Below are positions 54,900 through 64,000 of a DNA stretch of 64,000 nt, in pieces. Each line of letters starts with the position of its first letter. Position 1 is the stretch's first letter. The stretch spans positions 806,001 through 870,000 of the forward strand of contig CAWEOA010000008.1 of the NCBI GenBank assembly GCA_963810615.1. The letters are read 5' to 3'. A program made the translations under genes and the position numbers. The stretch is from JARRQJ01 sp963810615. GTDB taxonomy: Bacteria; Pseudomonadota; Gammaproteobacteria; DRLM01. The notes beneath the pieces are model-generated. The model was given only the letters and a program-made list of their open reading frames with translations. It was not told the origin of the DNA and did not search any database.

Positions 54900-56758
54900 T
54901 CAGGCGTTAATGCCGCGACTTTGCAGCCACTGTTCCAGCATCACTAACACCCAAATCATGACGCCGTAATAGCTGGCATGTTCACGGTGTTGTTCGTTGA
55001 GCAAGACATCGATATAGCGGGGGTTGATGTATTGTCTGCGTCGCAGGCATTGCAAGCTGTCGCCCACCAGTTCCCTTAGCGGGGCATGCTGGTTGAGCCA
55101 TAGCCCGAAGGGCAGCCCGAAACCATGCTTGGATTTCGTCAGAATTTCCGGTGGGAGAAAATCCTTGAGGCTGTCCTTGAAAAAATAGCGCAAGGCGGAG
55201 CCTTTGATCTTGAGATCCGCAGGAACCCTCCCGGAAAATTCCGCCATTGCGTCGTCGAGTAGGGGGTAGCTGACTGCGGTGCCTGCCATTTCGCACATGC
55301 GATTTACCTTACGCAGATCATTGTCGGCAAGGGTGTTTTTCAGGTCCAGATGCAGCATGCGGTGCAGCGTGGAGTCTGTGCTGCGCGCGCTGGTAGACCT
55401 CGCGCATATTTTCCAAGGGTTCATCAAGTTCGATCATCTCCAGGAACGAATCCTGAAATATTTCGTGTGCGGGAGAACGATGGAGAAAGTTATAGCTTTC
55501 CAGGCGGTCGGGTAGGGGGACCTTCGCCTGGGCGATGTAACTTTGCAGCTTGCGCAGCGGAGGTACATGTTTTACGCCGGGGGTATGCATGGCCAGCGGC
55601 TCAATCAGGACTTGGCGCAGCAGTGCCGGGAGTTTGTAATAGTGTTCAAAGGTCTGTTGTTTGACGTAACGGACGTTGCCCGCAAATAATTCGTCGCCGC
55701 CGTCGCCGGCGATCATGAGGTTGACGCCGTCTTCTCTGGCCATTTTCGCGCAGTAATAACTGGGTACCGCCGAGGCATTGCCGAAGGGTTCATCATAGGC
55801 GCGGGCGACTAACAGGGATGGCATCCACGACATCCTGCGGTGTGACATAGTAGTTGTGATGACGGGTGCCGAAATGCTTGACGGCGATATCCGCATAGTG
55901 CGACTCGTCGAAACCATCGGCCTCGAATCCGATGGAGTAGGTCTCGGCGGGTGCGCCCGTGATCTCGGTGACGATTCCCGCCAGGGTGGAACTGTCGGTG
56001 CCCCCGCTCAAAAAGTTGCCGATCTTGGTGGCCGGCTGGCTCAGAGCGCGGCGTACGGATGTGCGTAGCAGTCCGCGGAATTCCTCGGCGAGTTGTTGTT
56101 GTGGGGTGCCGTCTGTATCGCGGTATTCCATCCTCCAATAAAATTCCTTGCGAATCCGTCCATTTTCAAGAAGGGCGAATTGGCCAGGCATGAGTTTTTC
56201 CACGCCTGTGTAGATGGTGCGTGGACTGGGGATCATGTGAAAATACAAATAGTCGTAGAGCGCTTGCGGATCAAGATGGTTAGAAACGGCCGGATGAGCG
56301 GTGACACTGTCGGTGGTGGCGCCGAATACCACACCCCCTTCGATCTGAGTCAGACACAGGGGGCGGATACCGATACGATCGACGGCCAACAGCACCTGTT
56401 GCGTGTTTAAATCGTATATGGCCACTGAGAACGCGCCATGGATATCCTGGAGACAGAGGCGACCCTTACGGCGATAGTTGTCCGCCAGAGCAGCGGCCGG
56501 CCCTCGGTCTGCGGAAAGCTTCATCAGACCGGCCTCGTTAAAGTAAGGGGCCCCTTCGCACGCTACCCACAGGACGTCATCCTGATACAGCGAACCGCTC
56601 TCGATTCGGGGTGCAATCACGGCCAAGGCGTGATTTGCAGCGTTACGCTGAACGATCTGCCCCGTCAATGGGCTCTGGAGCGCTCGCGCCATAGCCTCGA
56701 TTTGATCGGATGGGGATGCCGTGGGGCCGGGGGCGAACCAACCACATATGCCGCTCAT
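54900..56758 (-). CDS. asparagine-synthase-like amidotransferase with Ser2 (frameshifted twice)
   Basis: About 620 residues over three frame segments, breaking near 55805 and 55400, each by one extra base. After repair the chain reads DVVDAIP-LVARAYDEPFGNASAVPSYY and MREVYQRA-STDSTLHRMLHLDLK without loss. The synthase domain has the PP-loop FLSGGTDSSTLAGIV, IAGDGGDELFAGN and the C-terminal NDLRKVNRMCEMAGTAVSYPLLDD. The N-terminal domain begins MSGICGWF: residue 2 is Ser rather than the Cys nucleophile of glutaminases, and the Cys is at position 5. So it may depend on free ammonia or do another transfer. It lies opposite to the flanking operon. Confidence 0.85.
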
Positions 56759-56884
56759 AGTCTTTGCCTGTTGGTTATTCCGACAGTCTGCCGTAGGTTA
56801 TGTATGCATTCGAGACGGATAGTATAACGGAATAATGTGGGTGTCTGTTTGATAAATGCCATATAATGAAGTGGTTATGACGTA

Positions 56885-57835
56885 ATGAGGCAAGCGGTGG
56901 CTGAGTTGGAAGAAAAAGTGGTCAAAACCCTGCGTCACCATGGCCGCGGCCTGGTGCGGGCGATGCGCGGGTTCCGCTGGAGCCTTTCTCCGGTCGCAAT
57001 ATCCCGCCCGGTGTTCATCGTCGGTTGCAGCCGGGCGGGTACGACACTGGTTTATAAGACCTTCTCCGAGGCCGAAGAACTCGGCTCACTGCAGTGCGAG
57101 ACCCACGATTTCTGGGCAGGGCTACACCCCCTTGCCGAACAGCAGTGGCGCAGCCATGCCTTGACGGCCGCGGAGGCTTCCCCTCGCGACAGGGAGGTCG
57201 TGGCGAGATATTTCTACGTCCATACCGGCCGGCACCGCTTCGTGGATAAGAACAACCAGAACGGCCTGTGTGTGCCCTACCTGTATGCTTTGTTTCCCGA
57301 CGCCCATTTTGTCTATATCAAGCGCAGCCCCGGCGATAACCTCAATTCTTTGATGGAGGGATGGCGGAAGCCCGATGAATTCGCCACCTGGTCTCATATC
57401 CTGCCGGCAACAGTGGCGGTGGATGGCGGGTCTTTCAACCGCTGGTGTTTTTTCTTACCGCCGGGATGGCGTGATTACCTCAATGCATCGCTCGAAGAGG
57501 TCTGTGCGTTGCAATATCGCACCATGAATGAGGCTTTAGTCGCGTGTCGTGAGCTGGTTCCGACGCGGCAGTGGACGGAGATCTTTTATGAAGATCTGCT
57601 CCGCGATTCGGTATCCGGTTTCCGCCAGGCCTTCGAAGCGGCGGGCATCAGGTTCTCTGCCGCACTTGAACGCCAATGTGCTGAAGTGATGGCGACGCCC
57701 TACAATGCCTTCTCCGAGATTCGCCCGGACAAATGGCGCGATGGGCGTAATTGCGAACGTATCGAGCGGGTATTGCCGTCGGTCACTGCGGTGGCAAAGG
57801 CGATGGGTTACGAATCTCAGCCGGGGACGGAATGA
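56885..57835 (+). CDS. sulfotransferase-family protein (second)
   Basis: A 316-residue P-loop sulfotransferase-like protein. The phosphosulfate-binding loop is PVFIVGCSRAGTTLVYKTF. The 3'-phosphate motif is HFVYIKRSPGDNLNSLMEGWRKPDEF. WTEIFYEDLLRDSVSGFRQAFEAAGI completes the fold. It differs clearly from the sulfotransferase at 51205, so the two would act at different positions or sugars. Its ATGA stop overlaps the start of the deacetylase-like gene. This opens a second plus-strand glycan operon (56.9-61.9 kb). Confidence 0.88.
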   Translation: MRQAVAELEEKVVKTLRHHGRGLVRAMRGFRWSLSPVAISRPVFIVGCSRAGTTLVYKTFSEAEELGSLQCETHDFWAGLHPLAEQQWRSHALTAAEASPRDREVVARYFYVHTGRHRFVDKNNQNGLCVPYLYALFPDAHFVYIKRSPGDNLNSLMEGWRKPDEFATWSHILPATVAVDGGSFNRWCFFLPPGWRDYLNASLEEVCALQYRTMNEALVACRELVPTRQWTEIFYEDLLRDSVSGFRQAFEAAGIRFSAALERQCAEVMATPYNAFSEIRPDKWRDGRNCERIERVLPSVTAVAKAMGYESQPGTE

Positions 57836-59065
57836 TTATCCTTGGTATTTTGGCGGCCTGGTTGCTGACGGCAACGCTTGTTGTTATCTGGCGGCACGGC
57901 GCCACTCTGCGGGAATTATGGCTGGAACCCGTACTGCGGCGTCCCGTGCTTATCTTTGAGAGCGACGACTGGGGACCGGGTGAACCCATTCATGCTCAAC
58001 GTCTACAACGACTTGCGCGTATTCTGGGAAAATACAGCGACTCGGAGGGACATCACCCCGTCACGACTTTAGGAATAATCCTGGCGATTCCCGACCAGCG
58101 GCGGATGCAGGAAGATGGCGGTGATCACTACATCGCCTTAACCCTGGCCGATGCACGTTTCGCCGAGATGCGTGACGTCATTCAGCAGGGCGTACGTCAG
58201 GGCGTATTCTCAGTGCAGCTTCACGGTATGGAGCATTACTGGCCACCGGCCGTGATGGCGGCGGCAAAAACCGATGTAAAGCTGGCCTCGTGGCTGAACA
58301 GCGAGTTTCCCCGTAATGAGGCCTTGCCCGCATCGTTACAAAGTCGCTGGATCGACGCCTCGGCGTTGCCTTCCCAACCACATCCGTGGCCTCAAATTGA
58401 AGCGGCGGCTACTGAAGAGGTGAATTGCTTTACGCAGGTATTCGGTCATATACCTGCAGTGGTGGTGCCTCCGACCTTTGTATGGTCACATGGATGTGGA
58501 ACGCGCCTGGGCCAATAATGGTGTGCGTACAATCGTCACGCCCGGGACCCGATATACAGGGCGCGACGCGCGAGGTGATTTGATGGCGTCCGGCGCCAGC
58601 ATTCGCAATGGTATGCGCAACGCTCAAGGACTCACATATATAGTTCGTGATGATTATTTCGAGCCGGCCAAAGGCCATAGCGCCGAGCGGGCCTGGACGG
58701 CCCTGGAGATCAAGACTCGATGCGGGCGGCCGACCTTATTGGAGATGCATCGCTTTAATTTTGTCGATGACCCAGCAATGGCGGAACGATCCTATGCGGA
58801 ATTGGCGCGGGTAGTGGAAGGGGCGCTACAACGATATCCTGACCTATTATTCATGAGCACGGAGGCACTGGCTCAGACTATGACCGAGAGACAAGTGGCA
58901 ATCTTCGATTTCGGGATACGCCCTCGCTTGCAGGCATGGTGTTGGCGAATCCACGAGGAAGCGCGAGTGTGGCGCATCGCCCGCTTTACGGGCCTGGCCT
59001 TATTGATTGTGTTGTTGCGGCGCCTTACTGCCGCAACCGAGAATTCGTCCCCAGTGAAGGCTTGA
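57832..59065 (+). CDS. membrane-anchored polysaccharide-deacetylase-like protein (frameshifted)
   Basis: About 410 residues over two frames. The ATG at 57832 overlaps the sulfotransferase stop. An N-terminal helix (IILGILAAWLLTATLVVIW) is followed by VLIFESDDWGPGEP, whose DD pair resembles the metal-binding start of NodB-like deacetylases. VQLHGMEHYWP may hold the His ligands. A single extra base near 58486 changes frame between VVVPPTFVW and MDVERAWANNGVRTIVTPGTRY. Not at a clear homopolymer. A C-terminal helix (GLALLIVLLRRL) suggests two anchors. It may trim or modify the polymer at the membrane. Function assignment is tentative. Confidence 0.7.
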
Positions 59066-59072
59066 GGCAACG

Positions 59073-59978
59073 ATGAGCGGCCCCAATTTTTCAGTGATTA
59101 TTGCGGTATATAATGGCGCTGCCACCTTGGCGCGCGCTATCGATTCAGTGCTGGCGCAAAGTTATCCTCCTTTAGAGATCATCATTGTCGATGATGGATC
59201 CACCGATGACACCGCCGCCATTGCACAACGCTACGGAGAATCGGTGCGCTATTCTCATCAGGACAATGCCGGTGTATCCGTTGCCCGCAATGCAGGCGCC
59301 CGTATCGCGCGCGGGGAGTGGCTGGCCTTCCTGGACGCCGACGATTGGTATTATCCTGATCGCCTGCGGCTGCACGCGGAGTGGATCATGCGCGATTCGC
59401 AACTGGATTTTCTCACCGGGGATTACGATTATGTCCGACCGGACGGCAGCCGAATATCCGGGTCCATGGAAAAGCATGTGTCCGGTCGAGTCCTGCTGCA
59501 AAAGGCAGGTGCTGCATCCGAGATAATTATGATGAATGCGGATTTCGAAGTCTTTGTCGCCGATCATTTCGGCGATACCCATACTCTTTCCGTGCCGCGT
59601 CAAACTTTTCTAAAGTTGGGCGGATATCCCGTGGGGTTCCGCGTCTGCGAGGACGTGTACTTCTTGACCAGACTGTGCGCCGCCAGCCGGCGGGTCGGCG
59701 TCGTCTGCGTGCCCTTGGCCGCCTATCTCATTCACGATCAGAGCGCTACGCGCCGTGATCCCTTGCGAGCGCAAACCGATAATGTGCGTACCCTTGTGGC
59801 CATGGCCGCAGAATCACGTAACTATCCCACCGCGATCCGTCGCGGGGTGCTGGCACGCTTGCGCCAAGGCAGGCTGAACCTGGGCTATGTGCTGTTGCGC
59901 GCGGGCCGTAAGGCGGCAGCGGTCGGCTACGGTGGCGCCGACCTTGTGGGAAAACCCAGGCGTTGCAGGATTTCGTGA
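59073..59978 (+). CDS. GT2-family glycosyltransferase
   Basis: A GT-A fold glycosyltransferase of 301 residues. FSVIIAVYNGAATLARAIDSVLAQSYPPLEIIIVDDGSTDDTAAIA is the nucleotide-binding start. ARNAGARIARGEWLAFLDADDWYYPDRL contains the metal-binding DxD-type motif. It continues with VCEDVYFLTRLCA, fitting the catalytic-base ED region. The start codon follows the previous stop by eight bases, so it is in the same operon. The specific linkage is unknown. Confidence 0.92.
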   Translation: MSGPNFSVIIAVYNGAATLARAIDSVLAQSYPPLEIIIVDDGSTDDTAAIAQRYGESVRYSHQDNAGVSVARNAGARIARGEWLAFLDADDWYYPDRLRLHAEWIMRDSQLDFLTGDYDYVRPDGSRISGSMEKHVSGRVLLQKAGAASEIIMMNADFEVFVADHFGDTHTLSVPRQTFLKLGGYPVGFRVCEDVYFLTRLCAASRRVGVVCVPLAAYLIHDQSATRRDPLRAQTDNVRTLVAMAAESRNYPTAIRRGVLARLRQGRLNLGYVLLRAGRKAAAVGYGGADLVGKPRRCRIS

Positions 59979-59999
59979 CATTTTCTCAATGGTGCGTGG

Positions 60000-61158
60000 A
60001 TGAAAAAGCCTCTGAGATTACTGGTTCTGACGGAATTGTTTCTACCTACCAAGGGCGGGACCGCTGTATGGTTCTCCGAGGTTTACCGCCGCCTCGGTGG
60101 TAAGGAGATTCACATCGTCACCGCCGGCGTGGCAGGAGCAGATAAGGTGGATGCGGAACATCCGAATACCGTTCATCGCCTCGATTTGAAACGGGTGCCC
60201 TGGCTCAAGCCTGAATCCCTGGTGATGTATTGGCGTTTCTTTTCGCGCTCGCTGACTTTGGCTCTGCGGAATCGCTTTGAGGCAGTGCATGCAGGCCGCG
60301 TTCTACCCGAAGGGCTGGTGGCCTGGCTGGTGGCGCGGATCTCGCGCATTCCAGTGGTGATTTATGCGCATGGTGAAGAGATCACTACATGGCGACAACC
60401 AGGTAAGTTCAAGGTAATGCGCTTCGTCTACTGCCATGCCGACAAGGTAGTGGCCAACAGTGAATTCACGCGTGAGCAACTATTGAAGTTGGGTGTGATG
60501 CCAGAGCGAATCGTGATTATAAATCCCGGAGTCGATACTGATCGCTACAGGCCCGGGCTACCCTGTGAAGATTTAAGGGCAGGTATCGGACTCGTGCTCG
60601 GGCCAAAAGCTTATCTTGTCGGTCGGGCGCTTGAGTCGGCGCAAGGGGTTCGATATGGTGATCCGTTCCTTGCCTGAATTATTGAAGCAGGGATTGGATG
60701 TACAGTATGCACTGATCGGTATCGGCGAGGATCGGGATTATCTGCTTGATTTGGCGCGTGAACAAGGTGTAGCGGAGCGCGTCCATATGCTGGGCCATGT
60801 CGCCCCCGATGACTTGCCACGTTGGTATAATGCCTGCGACGTCTTCGCCATGCCCAACCGTGAAATCAATGGAGATACGGAAGGTTTCGGGATGGTGTTT
60901 CTGGAAGCGGCTGCTTGCGCTAAACCCGCGATTGCCGGAATGGCAGGAGGTACTGGTTCAGCAGTGGTGGAAGATGGCACGGGTTATCGAATTGATGCGG
61001 ACCGCATGGAAAATGTGTCCGGAGTGCTTTTGCGTATCCTGGGAAATGAGGCTGTCGCCGAACGCCTCGGACGTACAGGCTATCAAAGAGCTAGTAGTCA
61101 ATTTTCATGGAAAACCGTGGCGCACGAGACTGAACGACAGATACTTGCGAGGAGATAG
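60000..61158 (+). CDS. GT4-family glycosyltransferase (frameshifted)
   Basis: About 386 residues over two frames. The first part (60000-60590) holds LVLTELFLPTKGGTAVWFSEVYRRLGG, PVVIYAHGEEITTWR and IVIINPGVDTDRYRPG. One extra base near 60590 leads to the second part, QKLILSVGRLSRRKGFDMVIRSLPELLKQG, VHMLGHVAPDDLPRWYNACDVFAMPNREI and GDTEGFGMVFLEAAACAKPAIAG with the E-x7-E motif. Without the indel this is a normal full-length enzyme. The break is within a stretch without a long homopolymer. Confidence 0.88.
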
Positions 61159-61159
61159 T

Positions 61160-61933
61160 ATGATGCGCTGGCTACAATTAGCGTTTGTGATGTTGTTAGG
61201 GTTGAGTTCGATGCAGGCCCAGGCTTTGCAGCCCTGGAAACCGACAAGTGCTGAGATGATTAGCTTGCCGCCCTATTGTATGGCTAAAATGGAGTTGGGT
61301 CCGAGTAGTCCGCAATATAAATTATGGGCTCGAACCTTGGGGCCGGATTTTTCTCATGTGCACCACTATTGCGCGGGACTGAATTTTCTCAACCGCTACT
61401 ACCGCGCCCTTAGCCCACAGGATAAAAAATTTAATCTACAAAACGCCCTCAACAACTTCAATTATATGGTTAGCCATGCCGCGCCCAGCTTCAGCCTCAT
61501 GCCGGAAATATTGCTCAATCGCGGCCGGGTACTGACCCTGATGGGTAACGATGCTCAGGCTGTTAACGACTTGAAGAAGGCGCTGGAAATGAATCCCAAG
61601 CTAATCGAAGCCTATACTGTTTTGGCCGATTACTATAAGCGAACCGAGCAACAGAAACAGGCGCTGCAGACTATTACCGAAGGCCTGCGTCATATCCCAG
61701 AATCCAGGGTACTGAGGCGTCGTTATGATGAGCTTGGGGGCAAGAAGCCTTATCCTGAGCCGTATGCCGCGACTGAACCGGCTGCCGATAAAAAACCAGA
61801 CGTCGCTTCCGGTGGTTCCTCTTCAACGCCAAAAGCATCCGAACATGCCGATGCCAAGGGGGGTAGTGAACCGGACGAGACTACCATCGGAACACCATCT
61901 AATCCATACTGCCGATTTTGTCCGCCTGAGTGA
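61160..61933 (+). CDS. exported TPR-repeat protein
   Basis: A 257-residue exported protein. The ATG at 61160 is preceded by GAGGAG and opens a signal peptide (LAFVMLLGLSSMQAQA-LQPW). The first domain has conserved-looking LPPYCMAKMELGPSSPQYKLWARTLGPDFSHVHHYCAGL, with a Cys/His-rich HVHHYC motif. TPR units follow (about 110-195, for example LLNRGRVLTLMGNDAQAVNDLKKALEMNPK). The C-terminus is Pro/Ser/Lys-rich and low-complexity. It is the last gene of the second glycan operon. Role unknown; perhaps a periplasmic scaffold. It is not closely related to the PrsT pair. Confidence 0.8.
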   Translation: MMRWLQLAFVMLLGLSSMQAQALQPWKPTSAEMISLPPYCMAKMELGPSSPQYKLWARTLGPDFSHVHHYCAGLNFLNRYYRALSPQDKKFNLQNALNNFNYMVSHAAPSFSLMPEILLNRGRVLTLMGNDAQAVNDLKKALEMNPKLIEAYTVLADYYKRTEQQKQALQTITEGLRHIPESRVLRRRYDELGGKKPYPEPYAATEPAADKKPDVASGGSSSTPKASEHADAKGGSEPDETTIGTPSNPYCRFCPPE

Positions 61934-61963
61934 TTGCCTGCGATTATTCCGCGGCAGCGGGAT

Positions 61964-63961
61964 TCAGTTTGGTTTATTTATGAGGGCTAATGTGTCTGCC
62001 GCCATGATCGCGTTCAGACTGTTCCATAGTTTGGCCTGGATATCGGGGTGGGCCGCCGAGACATCGTGGCGGCATTCAGGGTCCGTATCGGTGTCATACA
62101 GGCTGATTCGCTCACCTTTAATCAGCGGTTGATAAACCAGTTTCCAGCGACCTCTGTGCAGCATCCTGTCTTTGGCAGCGATGATGGCGCGCTGGTATTC
62201 CGCCTTGATGGCCAGGGTGCCCGTGGACTTGTTCGGTACTTCCAGGATTTCCAGGAGATTGGGATAGCGCAGATGCTCTTTGGGCATGCCGGGTATGTCG
62301 GCCAGCCAGATGCCGGTTTCATTGTAGGCATCCAATTCTAAGTGCGCTTCGGGGTCTCGCATGTAAGGCTGTAGAGAGACCCCATCCATTTCCGGAACAG
62401 GCGGTAGCCCCACCAAGTCGAGTAAGGTTGGGGCTACATCGATGCTGCGCACCACATCACCCACCTCTTGCCGGGCCTTATCGTTACGGGGATCCACTAT
62501 GATCAGCGGCACGCGGGCCGAATGGTCGCCGATGGCGGAATTGCCTTGCCCCCAGGTGCCGTGTTCGAAGAGCTCCATGCCATGATCGGAATAGAGCACG
62601 ACGATGGTATTTTCCGCTAGCCCGCAGGCATCGACATGCCGTAATACTCGTTCAACCTCGTCGTCGAAGCGGCGTACGCAACCGTTGTATAAATGGATAA
62701 TCTGATCCAGATCGAAGGCTTCACGGGGTTCCGCCTGGCGGCGGATTATTTCCCAGGGATCGGTGAGGCGCGACATCACGAACTTGGACTCTCCCGCGTA
62801 TTCCGGCGGAGAATACAGCGTGTAGTACGGATACTCGGAGCCGAAAGGCGGGTGAGTTGTAGAAAAGAACACATTGAGCAGGAAGGGTTTATCTTCCTTG
62901 GCCAGGCGATTGAGCAGGCGGCAGGATTCCACGCCCAGTTCATCGGTCAGCGGGACTCCGCCCAAGTAATGAATTTCCGGCAAGAAAAACTTCCCGAAAG
63001 CGTTGTGAGTAAATAACGATAGGAAGAGCCGTAAATCCTTGGGGCCTTGGCGGATAAAGAATTTCAGGTTCCATTGATCCTCAGGTAAGTCCGCGTAGTC
63101 AAAACCAAAAGAAAATTTTCCCATATCGGATCCGCACCAGTCAGACAAGACGCTGGTGGTGTATCCTTGCTTGCGGAGCAATTCGGGGAGTGTCGATACG
63201 GTCAATTGGGTATCGGAATCTGCTACGAAATTGTCGCGAACACCGTGTTTATGGGGCCAGTTACCGGTCAGCATTGAAATCAGGCTGGGGGCAGTTCGCG
63301 CGCACGGCACATAGCATTGGGTGAAATGAGTACCTTCGCGAGCGAAACGATTTATGAATGGAGTAAGTTCCGGGCCAATCCGGTCCGCCCGTAGCGTGTC
63401 GCAGCCGATCATGAGTATGTTGGGGCGTACTGATTTTTTGCGGGGAGTTACTGGTTGAGGGTAAACGCCGGGACGCAGCCATAGATACAGGATTATTGAT
63501 GCTGCTACGAAGGCGCTCAGACTTAATAGTCCCGCTCTATTTCCATCATCGGCCAGGGCAATACCAAGCAAAGATGCCAAAGCAATGACGGGAATCAGCA
63601 GCAATCCCGTCAGCAGACGCAAACGCATGGGGCTAAGGAAACGCCAGAGTGGATACAAACGGCTCATGCGGTAATGAGATGAAGCGACCAGGCTGGCGGG
63701 CAACAAGAGCAGGTGTCGGCAGAATTGCAGCCCGGTGATTAGCGCGACTGAGATAAGTCCCGAAATGGCACTTTCCCAGGGAGAAACGTGTTGGTGCATC
63801 ACGTAAACAGCAGCGCCATAAATCAGGGTGCCGGTACCTGCCTGGAGTAACAGCATGATAAAGGCATAGCCTGCCAAGCGAACGAAAGCAATGAGCGAAT
63901 AATAGCGAAAGTGGGATAATATTTCCTGCCGTACTTGCGGACCGGTCAGAGAAAAGCTCAT
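61964..63961 (-). CDS. membrane sulfatase-like hydrolase (alkaline phosphatase superfamily) with Thr nucleophile position
   Basis: A 665-residue protein. The N-terminal 165 residues have about four to five helices. The sulfatase-like domain is RPNILMIGCDTLRADRIG (metal Asp188), then CARTAPSLISMLTGNWPHKHG and VLYSDHGMELFEHGTWGQGNSAIGDHSARVPLIIVDP with metal ligands. The position taken by formylglycine Cys or Ser in true sulfatases is Thr223 (T-A-P-S). This points to a subfamily that does not need formylglycine, as in phosphoglycerol or phosphoethanolamine transferases. Its C-terminal KLVYQPLIKGERISLYDTDTDPECRHDV is sulfatase-like. The substrate is unknown; it may edit the polymer or lipids. 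It is convergent with the TPR gene. The start is 39 bases from the window edge. Confidence 0.85.
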   Translation of the reverse strand: MSFSLTGPQVRQEILSHFRYYSLIAFVRLAGYAFIMLLLQAGTGTLIYGAAVYVMHQHVSPWESAISGLISVALITGLQFCRHLLLLPASLVASSHYRMSRLYPLWRFLSPMRLRLLTGLLLIPVIALASLLGIALADDGNRAGLLSLSAFVAASIILYLWLRPGVYPQPVTPRKKSVRPNILMIGCDTLRADRIGPELTPFINRFAREGTHFTQCYVPCARTAPSLISMLTGNWPHKHGVRDNFVADSDTQLTVSTLPELLRKQGYTTSVLSDWCGSDMGKFSFGFDYADLPEDQWNLKFFIRQGPKDLRLFLSLFTHNAFGKFFLPEIHYLGGVPLTDELGVESCRLLNRLAKEDKPFLLNVFFSTTHPPFGSEYPYYTLYSPPEYAGESKFVMSRLTDPWEIIRRQAEPREAFDLDQIIHLYNGCVRRFDDEVERVLRHVDACGLAENTIVVLYSDHGMELFEHGTWGQGNSAIGDHSARVPLIIVDPRNDKARQEVGDVVRSIDVAPTLLDLVGLPPVPEMDGVSLQPYMRDPEAHLELDAYNETGIWLADIPGMPKEHLRYPNLLEILEVPNKSTGTLAIKAEYQRAIIAAKDRMLHRGRWKLVYQPLIKGERISLYDTDTDPECRHDVSAAHPDIQAKLWNSLNAIMAADTLALINKPN

Positions 63962-64000
63962 CAGGGATTTAAGGGAAAGCCCGACCGTTAGCAGGGATGT

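Overview
The window looks like chromosome of a gammaproteobacterium. The evidence is moderately GC-rich coding sequence, class IIA aldolase and pyruvate kinase side by side, and a complete exosortase A (XrtA)/PEP-CTERM exopolysaccharide locus. A pyk-fba pair next to such a locus is common in Chromatiales-like autotrophs, but the genus is inference only.

Layout. 1-2.2 kb: end of pyruvate kinase and fructose-bisphosphate aldolase (+). 2.5-6.5 kb: three minus-strand nucleotide-sugar genes (UDP-glucuronate 4-epimerase-like, UDP-GlcNAc/GalNAc dehydrogenase, UDP-glucose dehydrogenase), separated by heptamer tandem repeats. 6.7-18.2 kb: a cNMP-binding protein, the priming glycosyl-phosphotransferase, the PrsK/PrsR two-component system and two tandem PrsT TPR genes, the second broken by five frameshifts. 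18.9-19.7 kb: one PEP-CTERM substrate protein with a very good sigma-54 promoter, fitting control by PrsR. 20-30.6 kb: an accessory module with a methyltransferase, a ThiF-like adenylyltransferase, two FtsX/MacB-type permeases, a LolA-like periplasmic protein, two exosortase-associated N-acyltransferases, a LolD-like ATPase and an outer-membrane SPOR-DUF1302 barrel. 31-54.8 kb: the core XrtA exopolysaccharide cluster (export protein, chain-length determinant, tyrosine kinase, outer-membrane barrel, ATPase, UDP-GlcNAc 2-epimerase, deacetylase, FemAB protein, glycosyltransferases, exosortase A, amidotransferase, sulfotransferase, CapK-like ligase, O-ligase). 54.9-64 kb: a second asparagine-synthase-like gene, another sulfotransferase, a deacetylase-like protein, two more glycosyltransferases, a TPR protein and a membrane sulfatase-like hydrolase.

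How it fits together. UDP-sugars made by the dehydrogenases and epimerases are assembled by the priming transferase and the glycosyltransferases. They are exported by the Wza/Wzc-like machinery and decorated by deacetylases, amidotransferases and sulfotransferases. Exosortase A processes PEP-CTERM proteins whose expression PrsK/PrsR and RpoN probably drive. The 20-30 kb module may make an N-acylated amino acid or lipid and move it to the outer membrane.

The intergenic DNA is unusually rich in repeats. There are 7-bp tandem arrays oriented toward exopolysaccharide genes, two MITE-like elements, and two small PD-(D/E)XK-type nuclease genes. Each nuclease gene is enclosed by inverted copies of a repeat family that also occurs alone elsewhere in the window. 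Six genes carry frameshifts (11 single-base indels in total), several at short homopolymers, so some may be base-calling errors.
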